Of a stretch of 64,000 nucleotides of DNA, positions 12,335 to 24,062 are shown piece by piece. Origin of the DNA: Ceriagrion tenellum. Lineage: Eukaryota; Arthropoda; Insecta; Odonata; Coenagrionidae. The notes beneath the pieces were generated by a model. The model searched no databases and was not told the origin of the DNA. It saw nothing but the letters and a program-made list of their open reading frames with translations. The stretch spans positions 98,218,848-98,282,847 of the forward strand of contig OY720643.1 of assembly GCA_963169105.1 (NCBI GenBank). The letters run 5' to 3'. A program made the translations under genes and the position numbers. Position 1 is the stretch's first letter. Every line of letters starts with the position of its first letter.

Positions 12335-13804
12335 TTTTCCATCACTCCGCGAAAGCCTTCATCAATATGTGAGGTTAATAGTTTTAACTTTACCAGTAGA
12401 AATGACTGAATTCACGGAGTTATTTTATTTGAATAAGTAGTAGTCCTGTGTATCTTAAAATGCACACCGTGTAAATTTGCGTGGTAGCAAGTAAATTATT
12501 AACCAAAGTGTAAGAGTTACAAAATTCTGTGGGAAAAACTAAAGGATTTGGCTATCATGCGTTAAATAAAAGATCCGCAGCCGGAAAACAACCGAACAAG
12601 ATGTGATGTATGAAAATCCTCAGAAACGAACTCTGCTATTTTTAGAGAAGATAATAGTAGTAATAAACCAAAAATAAAAACAGCACATACGACATAAAAT
12701 GAGCTATATTTATCAGATGAGTTTAAGCATTCGAAGCATTAGGCATTTAAGCATTGGCAGTTCCATCAAAGTAATGGAAGTTACTACGGCGACGGCTGAG
12801 GGTAATTATTTCAGATTTTTAAATAATTCTTATTCCACAAATAGGTAATTTGAAGAATTTTGAAGGTATTAGCCATTCTAATGTTATAGTTGCCTTAAAT
12901 ATTTGAAAACTGGATTATTATGATTTCTTAAGTGCCATTCCAAAGTTTTGTTCTTATCATAGCCATGAAGTGAAAATTTTTAACCAAGCTTCAGAGGAAA
13001 TTGTACCTATTTGTTTGAAAGATTCCCTCGTCCATGTCAGCGGATGTGGAAGGGAATCTCCCGGATTGAAACGTTGTGACTTGCTTCTCAACTATCAACT
13101 GGCAATCGATTCCCTTCGGTGAGAAGAACGCGAGCCTGTACAAAATGGCGCTACGTTCTTCAACGATGAAATGGGGAAACTAAGATTAATGAATTGCCAA
13201 GGGGTTTAAAGGAATGATTTATGAATAGCAAGATTTTTTCCCTTCTGCCCAAAGAGATTAAAGGTAAACTGCCAACGCTCAAAACCGTTCTTTTCTCCAC
13301 CTTAAAAAAATGCTGTGCAAAATAGATGAGGTTTAATGAATGGTAATTATTTTTGACGGAAGAGAAAGACGTTTGAATTGCGGTAGAAGATATATAATTA
13401 TGAGAAAGGACATTTTAAAGTTTCCGTATATTGTATTTCATTTACTGTTTCGTTTTGATGCAATAAATAAAAAATAGGATACGATGACTCATAAAATCAT
13501 CGCCTGTTTTTAGATGATGTATGTACTTTGTTAAGAATTTTAGTGAATTGCATTTTTTTTTCAAATAACAGCGTTGTGACTTCAAATTCAATGAAAAGAA
13601 CTTAAGTATTGTAGTTTGGCTACTTACATCAATTGTTTAGTTAATTAAATAGGTATTGCAGAAAGTATATTTTTCAAATTATTAATTTTTCTTAAAGGTA
13701 CTCGTTACAAAGTTTAATATGAGATACTTTAATTTTAATTGTTATTATTTCATAGAAATCAGTTATTACATAGTTCTGTTTAAGGTTTCCGCGGAGAGCA
13801 GAAA
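12335..13804. other. No gene recognised
   Basis: AT-rich spacer between two foldback elements, without a recognisable gene or repeat. Confidence 0.5.
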
Positions 13805-13971
13805 GTCTTTCCATTTTTTCTTCCGGAACTCGGCCACTTCGTTGTTTTTCTGACGTTTCTCCACTTCAAGAGGTGTCTTCAGGTTGAAGATACCTGAAGA
13901 CGCTTCTAGGAGAGGAGGAGAAACTTCAGAAATACAACGACGCGGCCCAGTCCCGGAAAAAGAAATAAGAC
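13805..13971. repeat. Foldback element with opposed hammerhead-like cores
   Basis: Inverted arms of about 79 bases meet at a centre (13875-13901) made of GTCTTCAGGTTGAAG and its near complement. On the plus strand the right arm has CTGAAGA, a purine/pyrimidine stem and GAAACTTCAG. On the minus strand the left arm has CTGAAGA, a stem and GAAACGTCAG. Both fit CUGANGA, stem II, GAAA with an ACGU-like stem III. Stem I is not convincingly formed in either arm, so catalysis is doubtful. It lies about 110 bases from the mariner relic, in a cluster of element debris. Confidence 0.88.
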
Positions 13972-14080
13972 TGTTGTAACATAGAATAATTCTTCCAAAC
14001 CAATTTCTGTTGGTGGTTGGTCAAACTATAATATCGGAAACAGGATAGACATTCCAGTATTAAGAAATGTATTTTAGATA

Positions 14081-14098
14081 CAAGGTGCGTCCCAAAAG
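14081..14098 (+). repeat. Left terminal inverted repeat of the mariner
   Basis: CAAGGTGCGTCCCAAAAG, preceded by the TA target dinucleotide. It matches the right end with one mismatch in the first 16 bases. This is the 3' side relative to the transposase. Confidence 0.9.
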
Positions 14099-14139
14099 TT
14101 ATGAAATATGTATTAAAAAAGATTCATTCACAAAATCGG

Positions 14140-14829
14140 TATAAAGTGTTAATAATCTTCAAAATAATCTCCATGAGCATGTACTCATTTTTCCCTCCGA
14201 CTCTCCCATGCATGGTAAGCCCCATCGAAGCCCTCGACGGTAACCTCCGTTGTCACGGCCGCTTGGATAGCCTCAATGCTCTCAAAACGGCGTCTTTGGA
14301 GTGCTGTCTTGACCCTCGGGAGCTAAAAGAAGTCGGCCGGAGCTGGGTCTGGACAGTAGGGTGGCTGCGGCAGCGTAGCCAGGTTGTGCTTCGCCGGAAA
14401 CTCACGAACGCGCAGACGTGCGGCAGGGCGCATTTTCGTGGTGCCGCTCGGCCGTCAACGGTTTTGGGACCAGCTTGGCGCACACCTTTCGCATGTTCAA
14501 TTTCTCCGTAACGATGCGATGAATAACGGTTATCAAAATGTTCAGACTGTCAGCTATCAACTGAACACTTATTCGACGTTCAGAATTCAACAAAACAGGT
14601 AGACAAGTCACATTTTCATCGGTTTGGCTTGTTGATGGCCGTCCACAGCGGGGGTCATCGTCCACCCCTTCCTGGTCCACCTGAACTTCTTCTTCCACCT
14701 TTTAACTTGTCTATACGATTGAGCAGACTCTCTGTAGGCATTTATAAGCGATTTGTGAGTTTCAGCAGCTTTTTTGTCGAATATTGTGCAGAATTTCATC
14801 GCCGAACGTTGTTCGAAAGTATCTGCCAT
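14140..14829 (-). pseudogene. Mariner transposase, frameshifted and deleted
   Basis: The remnant starts at MADTFEQRSAMKF (from 14829). It continues through a helix-turn-helix DNA-binding region (SYRQVKRWKKKF), shifts frame near 14690, and resumes with DDPRCGRPSTSQTDENV, a second helix-turn-helix (RRISVQLIADSLNI) and MRKVCAKLVPKPLTAE. It then jumps straight to HHENAPCRTSAR. Mariners normally have some 120 residues between these two points, including the first catalytic aspartate, so that stretch is deleted. The second catalytic position reads HEN where HDN is usual. The third aspartate is kept in LPQPPYCPDPAPADFF, followed by a stop and RRRFESIEAIQ. The protein is dead. Confidence 0.93.
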
Positions 14830-15008
14830 CGCGAGTCGTGACGTGGTCTCAAAACAGGGGTGGACTAAATTAGCAATCCTCACTCCATCGATGCTCAGAG
14901 CAGACTGACCTGGAGTGCGCTGTGAAGCTGATGGTCCCCATCACCAAACTCAACCGGTCTGAATACACTGAAATCAGTAGCGGCGCGGCAAAAAAATATA
15001 TTTAATGA

Positions 15009-15026
15009 CGTTTGGGACGCACCATG
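15009..15026 (-). repeat. Right terminal inverted repeat of the mariner
   Basis: Read on the minus strand it is CATGGTGCGTCCCAAACG, followed outward by TA. This is the 5' side relative to the transposase, whose start codon lies about 180 bases inside. Confidence 0.9.
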
Positions 15027-16204
15027 TAATCCCTTTTTTTTCCGTTTCACATTAGATACACTACTTCGACCTATAAAGTATTTAGTTATCCTGTTTATAG
15101 TCATTGGAATACTTTTTACATATAATCTAGTTTTGCCATGACTGTTTTAAGTTCAAGGTAAAAATTAATCTAGATTAGTTCCATTTTTCATGGCGAAGAG
15201 TCGCTCTTTGAATGCTTATAAGTTGTCATTAAATATAATTTCGACGTCTATGATAAATTTATATAAGGCACACATATTATAATGCCCTATTTGTAATTCG
15301 AGGATTTTAAGTGGTAATGCTTCCACATTTACAGAATTATCTTGCAATAGTTTCAAAGTTCAATTTTTGAGTGATACGAAGTATCTTTTAAGAACAGTTG
15401 GCTGTACTTCTCCATACAGCTAAGCCATGTATAATTAGAGATTGAAAAATTAAAAACAAGTAGTAACGAGTATAATTAGGACTTTTTTAAAGCGATTTAC
15501 CTTTCTTAATTTATTATTAACTTATAAAATGTCTTTATCAAATGTGTTTTGATATTTGGTAATATTTTAAAAATATTTTACGGAATCGTTTTATTTATAT
15601 TCATGCTGACTGTAGACTAGATTTTTTAAACGTAGATTATGAACTACAAGTGAAAAAAATTCATATTAAATATTGCTTACAATTTGTATGATCTAGGATT
15701 TCTAATTGTTTCTCATTAAATTTGGTCATGGGAACCGACTGGTAATAGAACTATTATTTTTATATTTTCAGTACTTGAAAAGCATGGTCGGTTGAGAATT
15801 TTCTAATTTATTTCTATATTTGGCAAAAGTTCTTTCGTTTCTTAATATTTAGTTGGTAATATTGCGGCATCAATTGTATCATTACCTGAGGAAACTCTTT
15901 CTTAGCTTTCCCCGCCGAGAGAAATAGCCGTGGAATGAAACTTGTTAAAGTCTTTATGTGGTCTTTATGATTTTCATCTTTCTTCTACCGTCGTGACCTT
16001 AGCTTGTGCTTCTAACTTTCAAGATGGTGACCGCAGTTGGAAAAATTTAACAAAAAAATAATTCGTTGAATGTCTTAGATAATCGCAAATTTCAATATTT
16101 CCATCATATGTAATCATACTTTTATTGTCTAAATTTTTTACTGTTTGTAATGTAGTCACAGCATCTCAAGTGATACCGTTAGATGACCTTTTTTTCCGAC
16201 TGTT
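15027..16204. other. No gene recognised
   Basis: Very AT-rich flank of the mariner element. Nothing supportable seen. Confidence 0.5.
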
Positions 16205-16660
16205 CTTCCCCACCCGTTCATGAATTATTCGAAGTCCGGTAGGTATATCAGGATTGAAGAGGACTGGTGGACTGGTGTGTGACGGGCGGGTTGGTCGAAT
16301 GTGCCCTTCCGTGACAATTCACCGTAAAGCGCACGACGCATTAGGGTGGGTAGGGACTCTATCGCGGAATGAAAAATAAGAAAAAAAAATCCCAATACCT
16401 CGTCTCGGTGGCGGCCGCTGGAGGGTTTACCTTTAAAGCCCAGGAAATGGGCCCGACGCCCCATAAAACTCCCGGATTATCGGAGCGCCAACCAGATTGA
16501 TTATTTCCTGCGGTTTACCCACCCTTTTGGCGGTGAAGGACACGTTCAGATCGGGCAGGGTAAGTATGTGGGTAGGTAGAAAGATGAATGTTCAGGGCTA
16601 AATCTTATAAATGGCATCCGTGGTGTCCACGTTGGATTCTTTCATTCACGCGAGCAAACT
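16205..16660. promoter_or_regulatory. GC-rich block, possible regulatory element
   Basis: This block stands out from AT-rich surroundings and has no convincing coding frame. It holds several sequences that match known animal factor sites: CCATAAAA (Hox/Cdx type), TTGATTATTT (homeodomain type) and CTGCGGTTT (Runx type), all within about 16460-16520, then TATAAAT at 16606-16612 and an initiator-like TCATTC at 16642-16647. The TATA-to-initiator distance (about 38 bases) is longer than usual, and short motif matches occur by chance, so a promoter or enhancer role is only a hypothesis. Confidence 0.2.
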
Positions 16661-19657
16661 CGCAGGAGGACAGGTGGATGAAAAAGTGGGGTAGGGAGGA
16701 AGAAAATTACTTCCAAATCACGCACTGGCACGTAAATCGTCGTGATATCTCGTAGCTGTTATGGTTGCCTTCGAGCTGATGTGAGCTGTGGTTACGGGTA
16801 GAGTTACCACAGTCAGACGTCCAAAACGGGGTCGTATTTAGATTTGAAGAGACTAAAACCAGGGCAAAATTCTGATGTTATTTATTTAAGTTAAGGTCGT
16901 GGAGAAAAGGCCTATTTACCTGAGCTTGCAATTACAAAATTGAACTCGCGTCTTCAAAGGCCTTTTTTAGTTCCAAACTCTGAAGCACCATGTACAAATC
17001 TCGTCCGTAGTGGGGCTGCTGAAACGTTCTGGGCCACTGCCAAAATGTTTTCTACTCTCCAGCCCCTCCTGCCCCGGAAAAAGCTGATAAACGTGTTGCT
17101 AACCTTGGCCTCTATTGAATTGGTTCTTTCCTTCAATCGAGCGATGGAATTGAAGTCATTCCAGAGGAGTAATAGCGAACACCTGATCTCGGTGTGTCAT
17201 GATTCCTTAAAAAAGACCCGGATTAACTTAAGTACCGTGCGGCATTTAGAAATACCTTTTATGTTTTAAATATTTGTAGCTTTGAAATAAAAGGTTATAT
17301 TTTTGATACATCTATTTATAAACAACGGTAATTTAATACTTTAGAAAATGAATTTTACTATTCGTGTTTAAAGTATAATATTTTAATTATATAGAATAAC
17401 ACCTCAGCGTGTATTGTATGTTCTTGGTCGATGACCGACCGTTAAAAATGCGTGTCGTCCAAAATGTATCGGAGTGTTACAATCGACACTCGAGTCGTAG
17501 GTTCGCCAACACTTTTTATATGCCTTCGAGGATGTTCCATATGATTTGATTTTATGTTTTTGATGCACACATTTATCTCTGCGTGTTTCTTTGCCCAGAG
17601 CACAGAGGATGTGAATTGATAAATTTTGGATCATTAGTGTGAAACGAGACAAGTATACCAACCGAGCGGGACACGGGAATAGACCCATCGAACTGGGATT
17701 TTTTCCGACGAAATCGGGACGTAAATAACAAAATGAATCACAAAAAGCATTTTAATTACTGCTTCAAATGAGCTGAAAGGGTGCTTTACAGTAATCTAGA
17801 ATTATTCAGGCATTAATTCAATTACTATGACATTTAACTATTTCGGGTTTTGTTAAAAAGTTTATTGACCTAATTTTACAATCACCAAGTCTACCAATTG
17901 ATCCTGAGAGCTCTATATGGTAAACGGAACGGTCTGACCAAGAAGATACGAGTAGTATGCCGATTCAGCCTGCTTTCCATGCCCATCTAAGGCTTCATAT
18001 TGATTTGAAGAGACCAAAATATGGCAATTTCTTTTGTTGCTTGCTCTTTATACTTGTTTCATGTTTTTGTTGACTTGTTTGATGGCGTAATGCCCTCTCT
18101 AACAACCTCATTTCTTGCTCTTAAGCGCAAATGTTTGTGTTTTATAAACATTCGTAACGGCCTCCAGATATTCTATAAAACATGAAATGAACTGCTGAAA
18201 CATGCAGAAATATAACGTGTTGATAAGATGTGCATGACTGGGCATTATGCATGTCATTGCTGACGTGTTATTAGGTTGTATTTGTATTATTCCCGGCGTG
18301 GTTTACCTCAGAAGAGATGATAGTGGTAGGCGAAAGAAGCGAGAAAATTCAAAAGAATCCAGACTACTGAGATCGATTGTTCCATTTCGTTATTTTCCGC
18401 TCTTGTTCGTACTAAGTCATGCGATGTGAATCATTTCGCTTGGAATTGTTCTGATGGGTTGAGATCGGTCCGAGATAGACAGGTCACCGTTGCGATAGGC
18501 AGCTGACTTGCTACTCGGCGAACCGTGGCTTCGTGTGCTGACGAACCACTAGACTATTGCTGCGAACCACCCATCCGTATTCATGATGGCTTTATAATTT
18601 ATATTTCCCATTGATTTCATTGCTACGTTTCCGAAATGTCAGTAATTGTAGTTATATATTGTCTAATTTTTGCTCCAACGACCATTATTTTTGTATGCAA
18701 TTTTGTCGAATATGTGGCCATTCTGAGTTCTCCGTGAGTCATTGTCGTCAAGCAGCCCTCGTTGCCCACCGTCTCGTGAGAGATATCTTTGTCTGTACGA
18801 TTCACCTGCGTCATCAGGATCTTGAAGTGAGATTTGATAAATGCCAACGGGGTATTTAATGATTGTTCATTCTGAAGATAACGGGAGGGATGGAGCTAAA
18901 GCGACGTTGGTAAATTTGGGAATACGTACATGCTAGTACTTGCGATGTATATGGTAGGACTATATTTTCTCACCCTAACTTCAAGAGAAGGTTAACCAGG
19001 TCATTGGTATACAGCGCCGAAGCGCCAAAAGGCCCGTCTTGGGGTGACTTATTCCCTTCGCATGTGGTGACAAAAGAGGATGAAGAGGGGGTGTTATTAT
19101 GTTACATTCCCTGGGCAATAAACAGCTTGTCTAAAGAAAGGAATTAGGGCAATAAGCATAAGAGTCTTATTGGTGGAGTGGGTCGTGGCTAAGACTTTAA
19201 TAATATTTTTTGATAAAACTCATCGACCAGCCGTGTATTTGAGAATGCGTCTGGGAGTTCCCATGTGGTAGGCTGCGCGTGATTATTCATTGCTCTTGTG
19301 GGGAATTGGTAATTATGTGTAATACTGATATTTATTTTAATAAACCAGTTTTTTTCAGGGTAGGGTCTTGTAAAAAGTAATAGATCTTTATTAAATCATC
19401 GACAATGTTCTGAAATTTTGCACGTACCTGAGTAGCCACCTCGGAGCATTAAGGAATTTCAATTTTGAAATTATTTAAGGGAACCTATCATTTCCTTCTA
19501 CATATATTTTGTAATGCGCAAATTTTATAAGTTTCGTGATTTGCAATTCTGGGACCATAATATTCATGTCTGGAAAAATATAATAAAATTTCCTTGATTA
19601 AAGAGATTTTTCATAATGTGCATGTTGAACACAAAACCTTTTACTATTTTCACACTT
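16661..19657. other. No gene recognised
   Basis: Several short open frames (for example 16940-17269, plus strand, 109 codons) lack any recognisable domain. No repeat or RNA gene identified. Confidence 0.45.
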
Positions 19658-19778
19658 TTTTATTACTCTCCGGCCAGGTTTCAACACAGAGTGTAATAAT
19701 CAAGGTTCATCACAGATTTTCACTATCATTACCTTGATAATGACACTCTGTCTTGAAACCCCGTCGGAGAATAATAAA
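19658..19778. repeat. Foldback element, CTTGATAATGA/GAAACC type
   Basis: Arms of about 50 bases, 19658-19707 and 19730-19778, are inverted copies (TTTATTACTCTCCGG, GGTTTCAA and ACAGAGTGT all recur inverted) around a loop of about 22 bases. On the plus strand the right arm reads CCTTGATAATGACACTCTG, then TTGAAACCCCGTCGG. The left arm, read on the minus strand, has the matching parts with GAAACCTGGCCGG. Comparing the two arms points to an ancestral palindromic ACCGGT next to GAAA. This is again the GAAA plus short palindromic stem seen in Penelope-type terminal repeats, though the CUGANGA box is expanded and so less clear than at 30.5 kb. Confidence 0.9.
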
Positions 19779-22614
19779 TTTTACGAAAATATTAGAAGTT
19801 TTCTTCATCATGAAGATAACAAATTTTCACAAAGTGACTCCTGATGTTACTTCTTTCGTTTTCATAATCTTTGATATTCCTGTCGCGACATACATCTATC
19901 GATCGGATTTTCTACGACTCGGATGTACGTTCCATCGTAAACCTGTTGATCCAAATTTGCTAACAGTCAGTTAGGTGCACTCGTTCATCATTTCTAGTCC
20001 ACAATGTGAAATCTCGAGTCGTCTGTAATTTCAAATCATCACAAGCTGTTTTGCTTAGGAGCAGGTTTCATTTATTGTCGTTTTCGTCTTTCATATCTGT
20101 ACCTTGCCTGTTCCCAGGTCTTCTTGTATTGCCATTCTCTTATACTCATTTATCAGTTTCGACCTTCTCCTTCCTATTCTATTCTCCCCATCTGCCGATC
20201 CTTAAAGAGCTATCGTGATTGTCCCTTCCCCCTTAATGCATGCCTGATCCAATTTTATTTTCATTATCGGAAGGCGGCTATATCGTAAAGTAATATGGAT
20301 ATATACATATAACATACCGTGGACCAACAAAATACCACCTTCTGTTTTGTTGATAGTCTTTCATCCTGCTTCATTCTCTGTCTTCTAATAATTTATCTAA
20401 TAATCGTGCTAAACTCAGAAATGCTTCTCTGATAAGAGAAGCTCGTTAAAATTCTTATTTATTTGTTGTGGGCATTGTAGTTGACAGAGAGGGCAAAACG
20501 CCATAAAACTGCTAGCTGACCACCGAGATATCCACCATTATTCCCCCGGATCTTTCACGTTTTGCCATTGGATAGCACGGAAGCATGGCTTTATTAGCGG
20601 GTATGAAGCAAGAATATCTGCCTAATAATGAAAATTTTATCCACGAAATGAACCAACAGCTCTTAAAGCATTCATTAGTTACATGGAGATTTTGATTCGA
20701 TTTTACCAGGTTGCTCTGGGTGTACGGATTTTGTTAATTTAAATTAATTAAAATAATGGGTTTGAAGTACGTGAATGATTCTAAGTAAGTGAAGAGAATT
20801 GAGAATGCATGTAAATTAAGTGAAACTACGGTGATTTCTAGTGAATTATCGATGGAAAATATCGTAAAATTGGAATATTACTCTGTTAACCTGTAAGAAC
20901 TAATGTAAACCTAAGGGTTCAAAGATGGCGGACCGAGTTACTTTAAGCATTGACAACCATGGCAAGCGCCCTATACACCTACCCAAACGATTATGAGTCT
21001 TGATTCCTTTTGCATCCTTATGAGAATCACCTTCAACAGTACTGTCGGAGCCAGTAAACCAAAAACGTGTGATTTTGAGCAATAGCGCGAATATTTTTTC
21101 CAATAATTTTACAAAGTCGAACTGTAAGAAAACTTTGCATGAAAGAACAAGAGACTTCATTATAATGCCATTCGTTTGGTGCACGTCTCGACTTCGCGCG
21201 ACGATTATTTCTAATGTTTTATATGCAAAAGAAAATTAGACTGCCTGTGAACAAAATGAACTCGACACATAGGAAGGGTAGACGGGAATAGTCTGACAGG
21301 CCTCATGGAAAGGGAATATGCGGATTGACAAACAGACGGATAATATTTGGATTTTTATAGTTATAACTTTTATAAACCCACCGTCAAGAGAAACGCAATT
21401 CAATTCAATGTAATGAAGGATAGCGATCGTTTTGTTTTAAGCGTCTTCTGAAACGCTCAAAATTATCAAGTTTCGTAACTTGTGATTCTAGGATAGCAAT
21501 GCTTCGGTATGAAATATGTAAAATATCCTTAAGTAATACTATACCATTATTATTATATTCATATCTCCTCTATTCATATCTCTAATTCAAAAAATCTGCG
21601 GCTTTTATGTACATCGAAAATCTGATAACAAGTAATTCCTATGAGCCAGTGAGATGCATCCATTCATAATTTCAAATCTACCATATACAACCCCCATTCG
21701 TCAGTAATCCGATTTATCCTACAAAAAACCACCTTTTAACTGCTTGTTTTATAATATTTCATCCAATTTAATTCTATGTTTCCATATAAGAAGCGCGCTA
21801 ACCTCAAAAATACTGCAGGTATGTAAAAAGCTACCTTTACCTTATTTAATTGCTTTGTAATGATTAATATATGTGATATTTAGTGCAAATTTGAGGCATA
21901 TTTTTGCCCCTGTATGGAAAAGGAGCACGACTGTCATTTTTTCTTCCTCGGAAAATTCGTGTAAAGTCCAGTGTAATCTATCGTCTCGTATCTCTAACGA
22001 ACGTTAGCGGACTGAAATCATCGTATCGTACTGCTGAGGAATTTCCTTGTCTTGAAGAGATTCGGGTCGGAGTAAAACGCCCCCATAAACTCGCTAAATC
22101 CTTGATTAACGGCTATTACAGCCTTAAAGCCTCTTACTGTTTCTCCAGGAAACGCAGTAATTTGCTGTGAATCTCAAATTCCAACGCCTGACTGCAGTCA
22201 TTGCGTTTCTCTTTTTGTCGGCGCGGCCGCGTTTCCAAATGTCTTGCCGTGGCTTTCTGCAGGATTCATGCTATGGAGCGTAGAAAGACCTTTATTTTCG
22301 CCCATTTAATGGAGTGGTATAACTTTTCTTGCCTAAGATTTTCTTATTTTATTGTTTTAGATATCAAAACGATATTGTATGAATGTAGATTTAGTATTCA
22401 TTAAGACAGGTAGATTAAATCATTAGTACAACCAGACTTCGGGAAATGGTTTATTATTCACGCGAAAATGTCTTATTTTAGCGAAGAATCAAATTTTTGC
22501 CCTGGGTGACCTCGTTTAAAAGCTGAAACCTAGCTGTGTATGATAAAGGTACTTCACATAGCAAATTCTTTGTAGAGCGAAATAATAGGGAATACTTTTT
22601 AGTGCATTTTTTAT
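19779..22614. other. No gene recognised
   Basis: AT-rich sequence with short frames only. A small GC-rich run with a NotI-like GCGGCCGC lies near 22222. No gene, RNA or mobile element supported. Confidence 0.45.
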
Positions 22615-22925
22615 AAAACAAATCTGTGGTCTAATGGGGTACACGACTAAATGAAAATTGCCTTGGGATCCTGACGTTTAGACTCCTATTGACTTCCAGA
22701 AAAATGCCAAACTGCGGTTTTCAACTAATAAGTTGTAGTTAAAACTAATTCATCGATATTTTTTATTTTTATTGCCATTTAGTGTACTTAAATGTATCAG
22801 GGAAATGCGTCATTTAAGCAGACGAGCTCATGAAAGAAAACTGTAATTTTCAATATTTTCATAGGAATCGTTTCTGGGTGTAATTTTTGTGCTATAGTAG
22901 TAAAGATGAGGTAGTAAAGATGCTT
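22615..22925 (+). repeat. Old duplicated segments, first copy
   Basis: Two sub-blocks recur in the same orientation about 0.9-1.3 kb downstream. Block one (about 22625-22760) has TAAATGAAAATTGCC, GATCCTGACGT and a TTAGTTGTAG-like part that resemble 23940-24060. Block two (about 22825-22920) has CAGACGAG, TGAAAGAAAA, TTTTCATAGGAA and TTTCTG that resemble 23688-23760. The blocks are in opposite order in the two places, so this is not a simple tandem repeat. Origin unknown. Confidence 0.55.
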
Positions 22926-23684
22926 GCTTTAGAACAGGAAAAACCTCTAAATAAGAATGAACTATTGGGATAAATAAAGTAACGGAAAGCCTGGAATGAG
23001 TGAGTTGACATAAATCCTTTACTCCGCAGTGGTGGTTAGTTGGAGGAATATCTCTTGGTATGGTTATTTAGCGGTAAACAAGACCTAAAGACGAAGAAAT
23101 TTACTGAAAACAGATATGAAAAAGAATATTACAACTTTCATAAACGATTGAGAGCAGCATTAATAACCCTCAATCAACAGTGATACGAGCGACCACGTGA
23201 AATATACATTGGGGAAAATCAGGGAAAACCACGGTATTTTACCGATAAAATACGGAATTTTTAATTGCTGTAAAAACTAGTTGTCCATCTCCAATTTTCC
23301 TGACATTAACTGTGCTCCATTTGAGATAAACAACTTTTTTTATAGCATATAGTGCTTGTAAATTATTTTTGTTTTGAGTAGCGTTTAAATGTCACATGTA
23401 AGGTATCCTTTACATAATGCATGCATACATGTTTTAGTTGTTATCGCCTAATAAAACAAGAGATAAAAAATTTCATATTTGTGCAAGAATTGGGGAATGA
23501 CATAATTGTGAATAATCTAGTTCTACATCTAGATTCGTTGGATTATCATTCGTTGCCTGCCGATTTCTGATTTTTTAACACAATAACTACTTTTATGTAT
23601 TAACCTACTAACCTACTTTTCGTATGTAGAGAAAAGATAATTCGTTCATCGTGAGTTTGAATGATTGACTTGTTGGTGCCATTT

Positions 23685-24062
23685 ACAGCAGACGAGTACC
23701 TGAAAGAAAATTGTTATCTTGAATTTCTTCATAGGAAACATTTCTGTAAATAATTTTCATCTAATGGTAGTCAAGTTGAAAAAGTAAAGTTCTCTAGTAA
23801 ATTTTGCCCTTTTTTTTAGCTGTGAGATGTGAGATGGACCGGAGGTATCCTGGTCATTTCAGATTTGTTACGATTTAGAAAGAGCTCATTTATTTTTCAA
23901 ATATCAACTTTTTCCAATATTTTTGGACTTAATTCTTGTACAAATTATGAGTTAATGGCTAAATGAATGTTTTCCTTGTATCCTGACGTAAATGAAAAAG
24001 AAATGTTGTGATATTCTCATTAGTTGTAGTGAAAACGATAGTATCAAAACCATCGATACATC
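23685..24062 (+). repeat. Old duplicated segments, second copy
   Basis: This is the counterpart of 22615-22925. CAGACGAGTACCTGAAAG and TTCTTCATAGGAAACA (about 23688-23745) match block two, and TAAATGAATGTTTTCC with TATCCTGACGT (about 23960-23990) matches block one. Divergence is high, so the shared origin is old or partly chance. Confidence 0.5.

Larger units (their letters stand above)
14081..15026 (-). mobile_element. Internally deleted mariner (Tc1/mariner) element
   Basis: The ends are inverted copies, CAAGGTGCGTCCCAAA at the left and CATGGTGCGTCCCAAA read inward from the right, and both are flanked by TA (14079-14080 and 15027-15028), the target duplication of Tc1/mariner elements. The transposase lies on the minus strand. 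At 946 bases it is roughly 0.35-0.4 kb shorter than a usual mariner of about 1.3 kb, which matches the stretch missing from the middle of the transposase. It cannot move by itself. With both ends kept it could have been moved by transposase supplied in trans, but that is inference. Confidence 0.95.

Noticed and set aside
14101..14511. 136-codon plus-strand open frame
   Set aside because: It is antisense to the mariner transposase remnant and is explained by it.
15885..15930. CTGAGGA followed by GAGAAATAG as a hammerhead core
   Set aside because: The spacing is too long, stem II does not pair, and no stem I is present.
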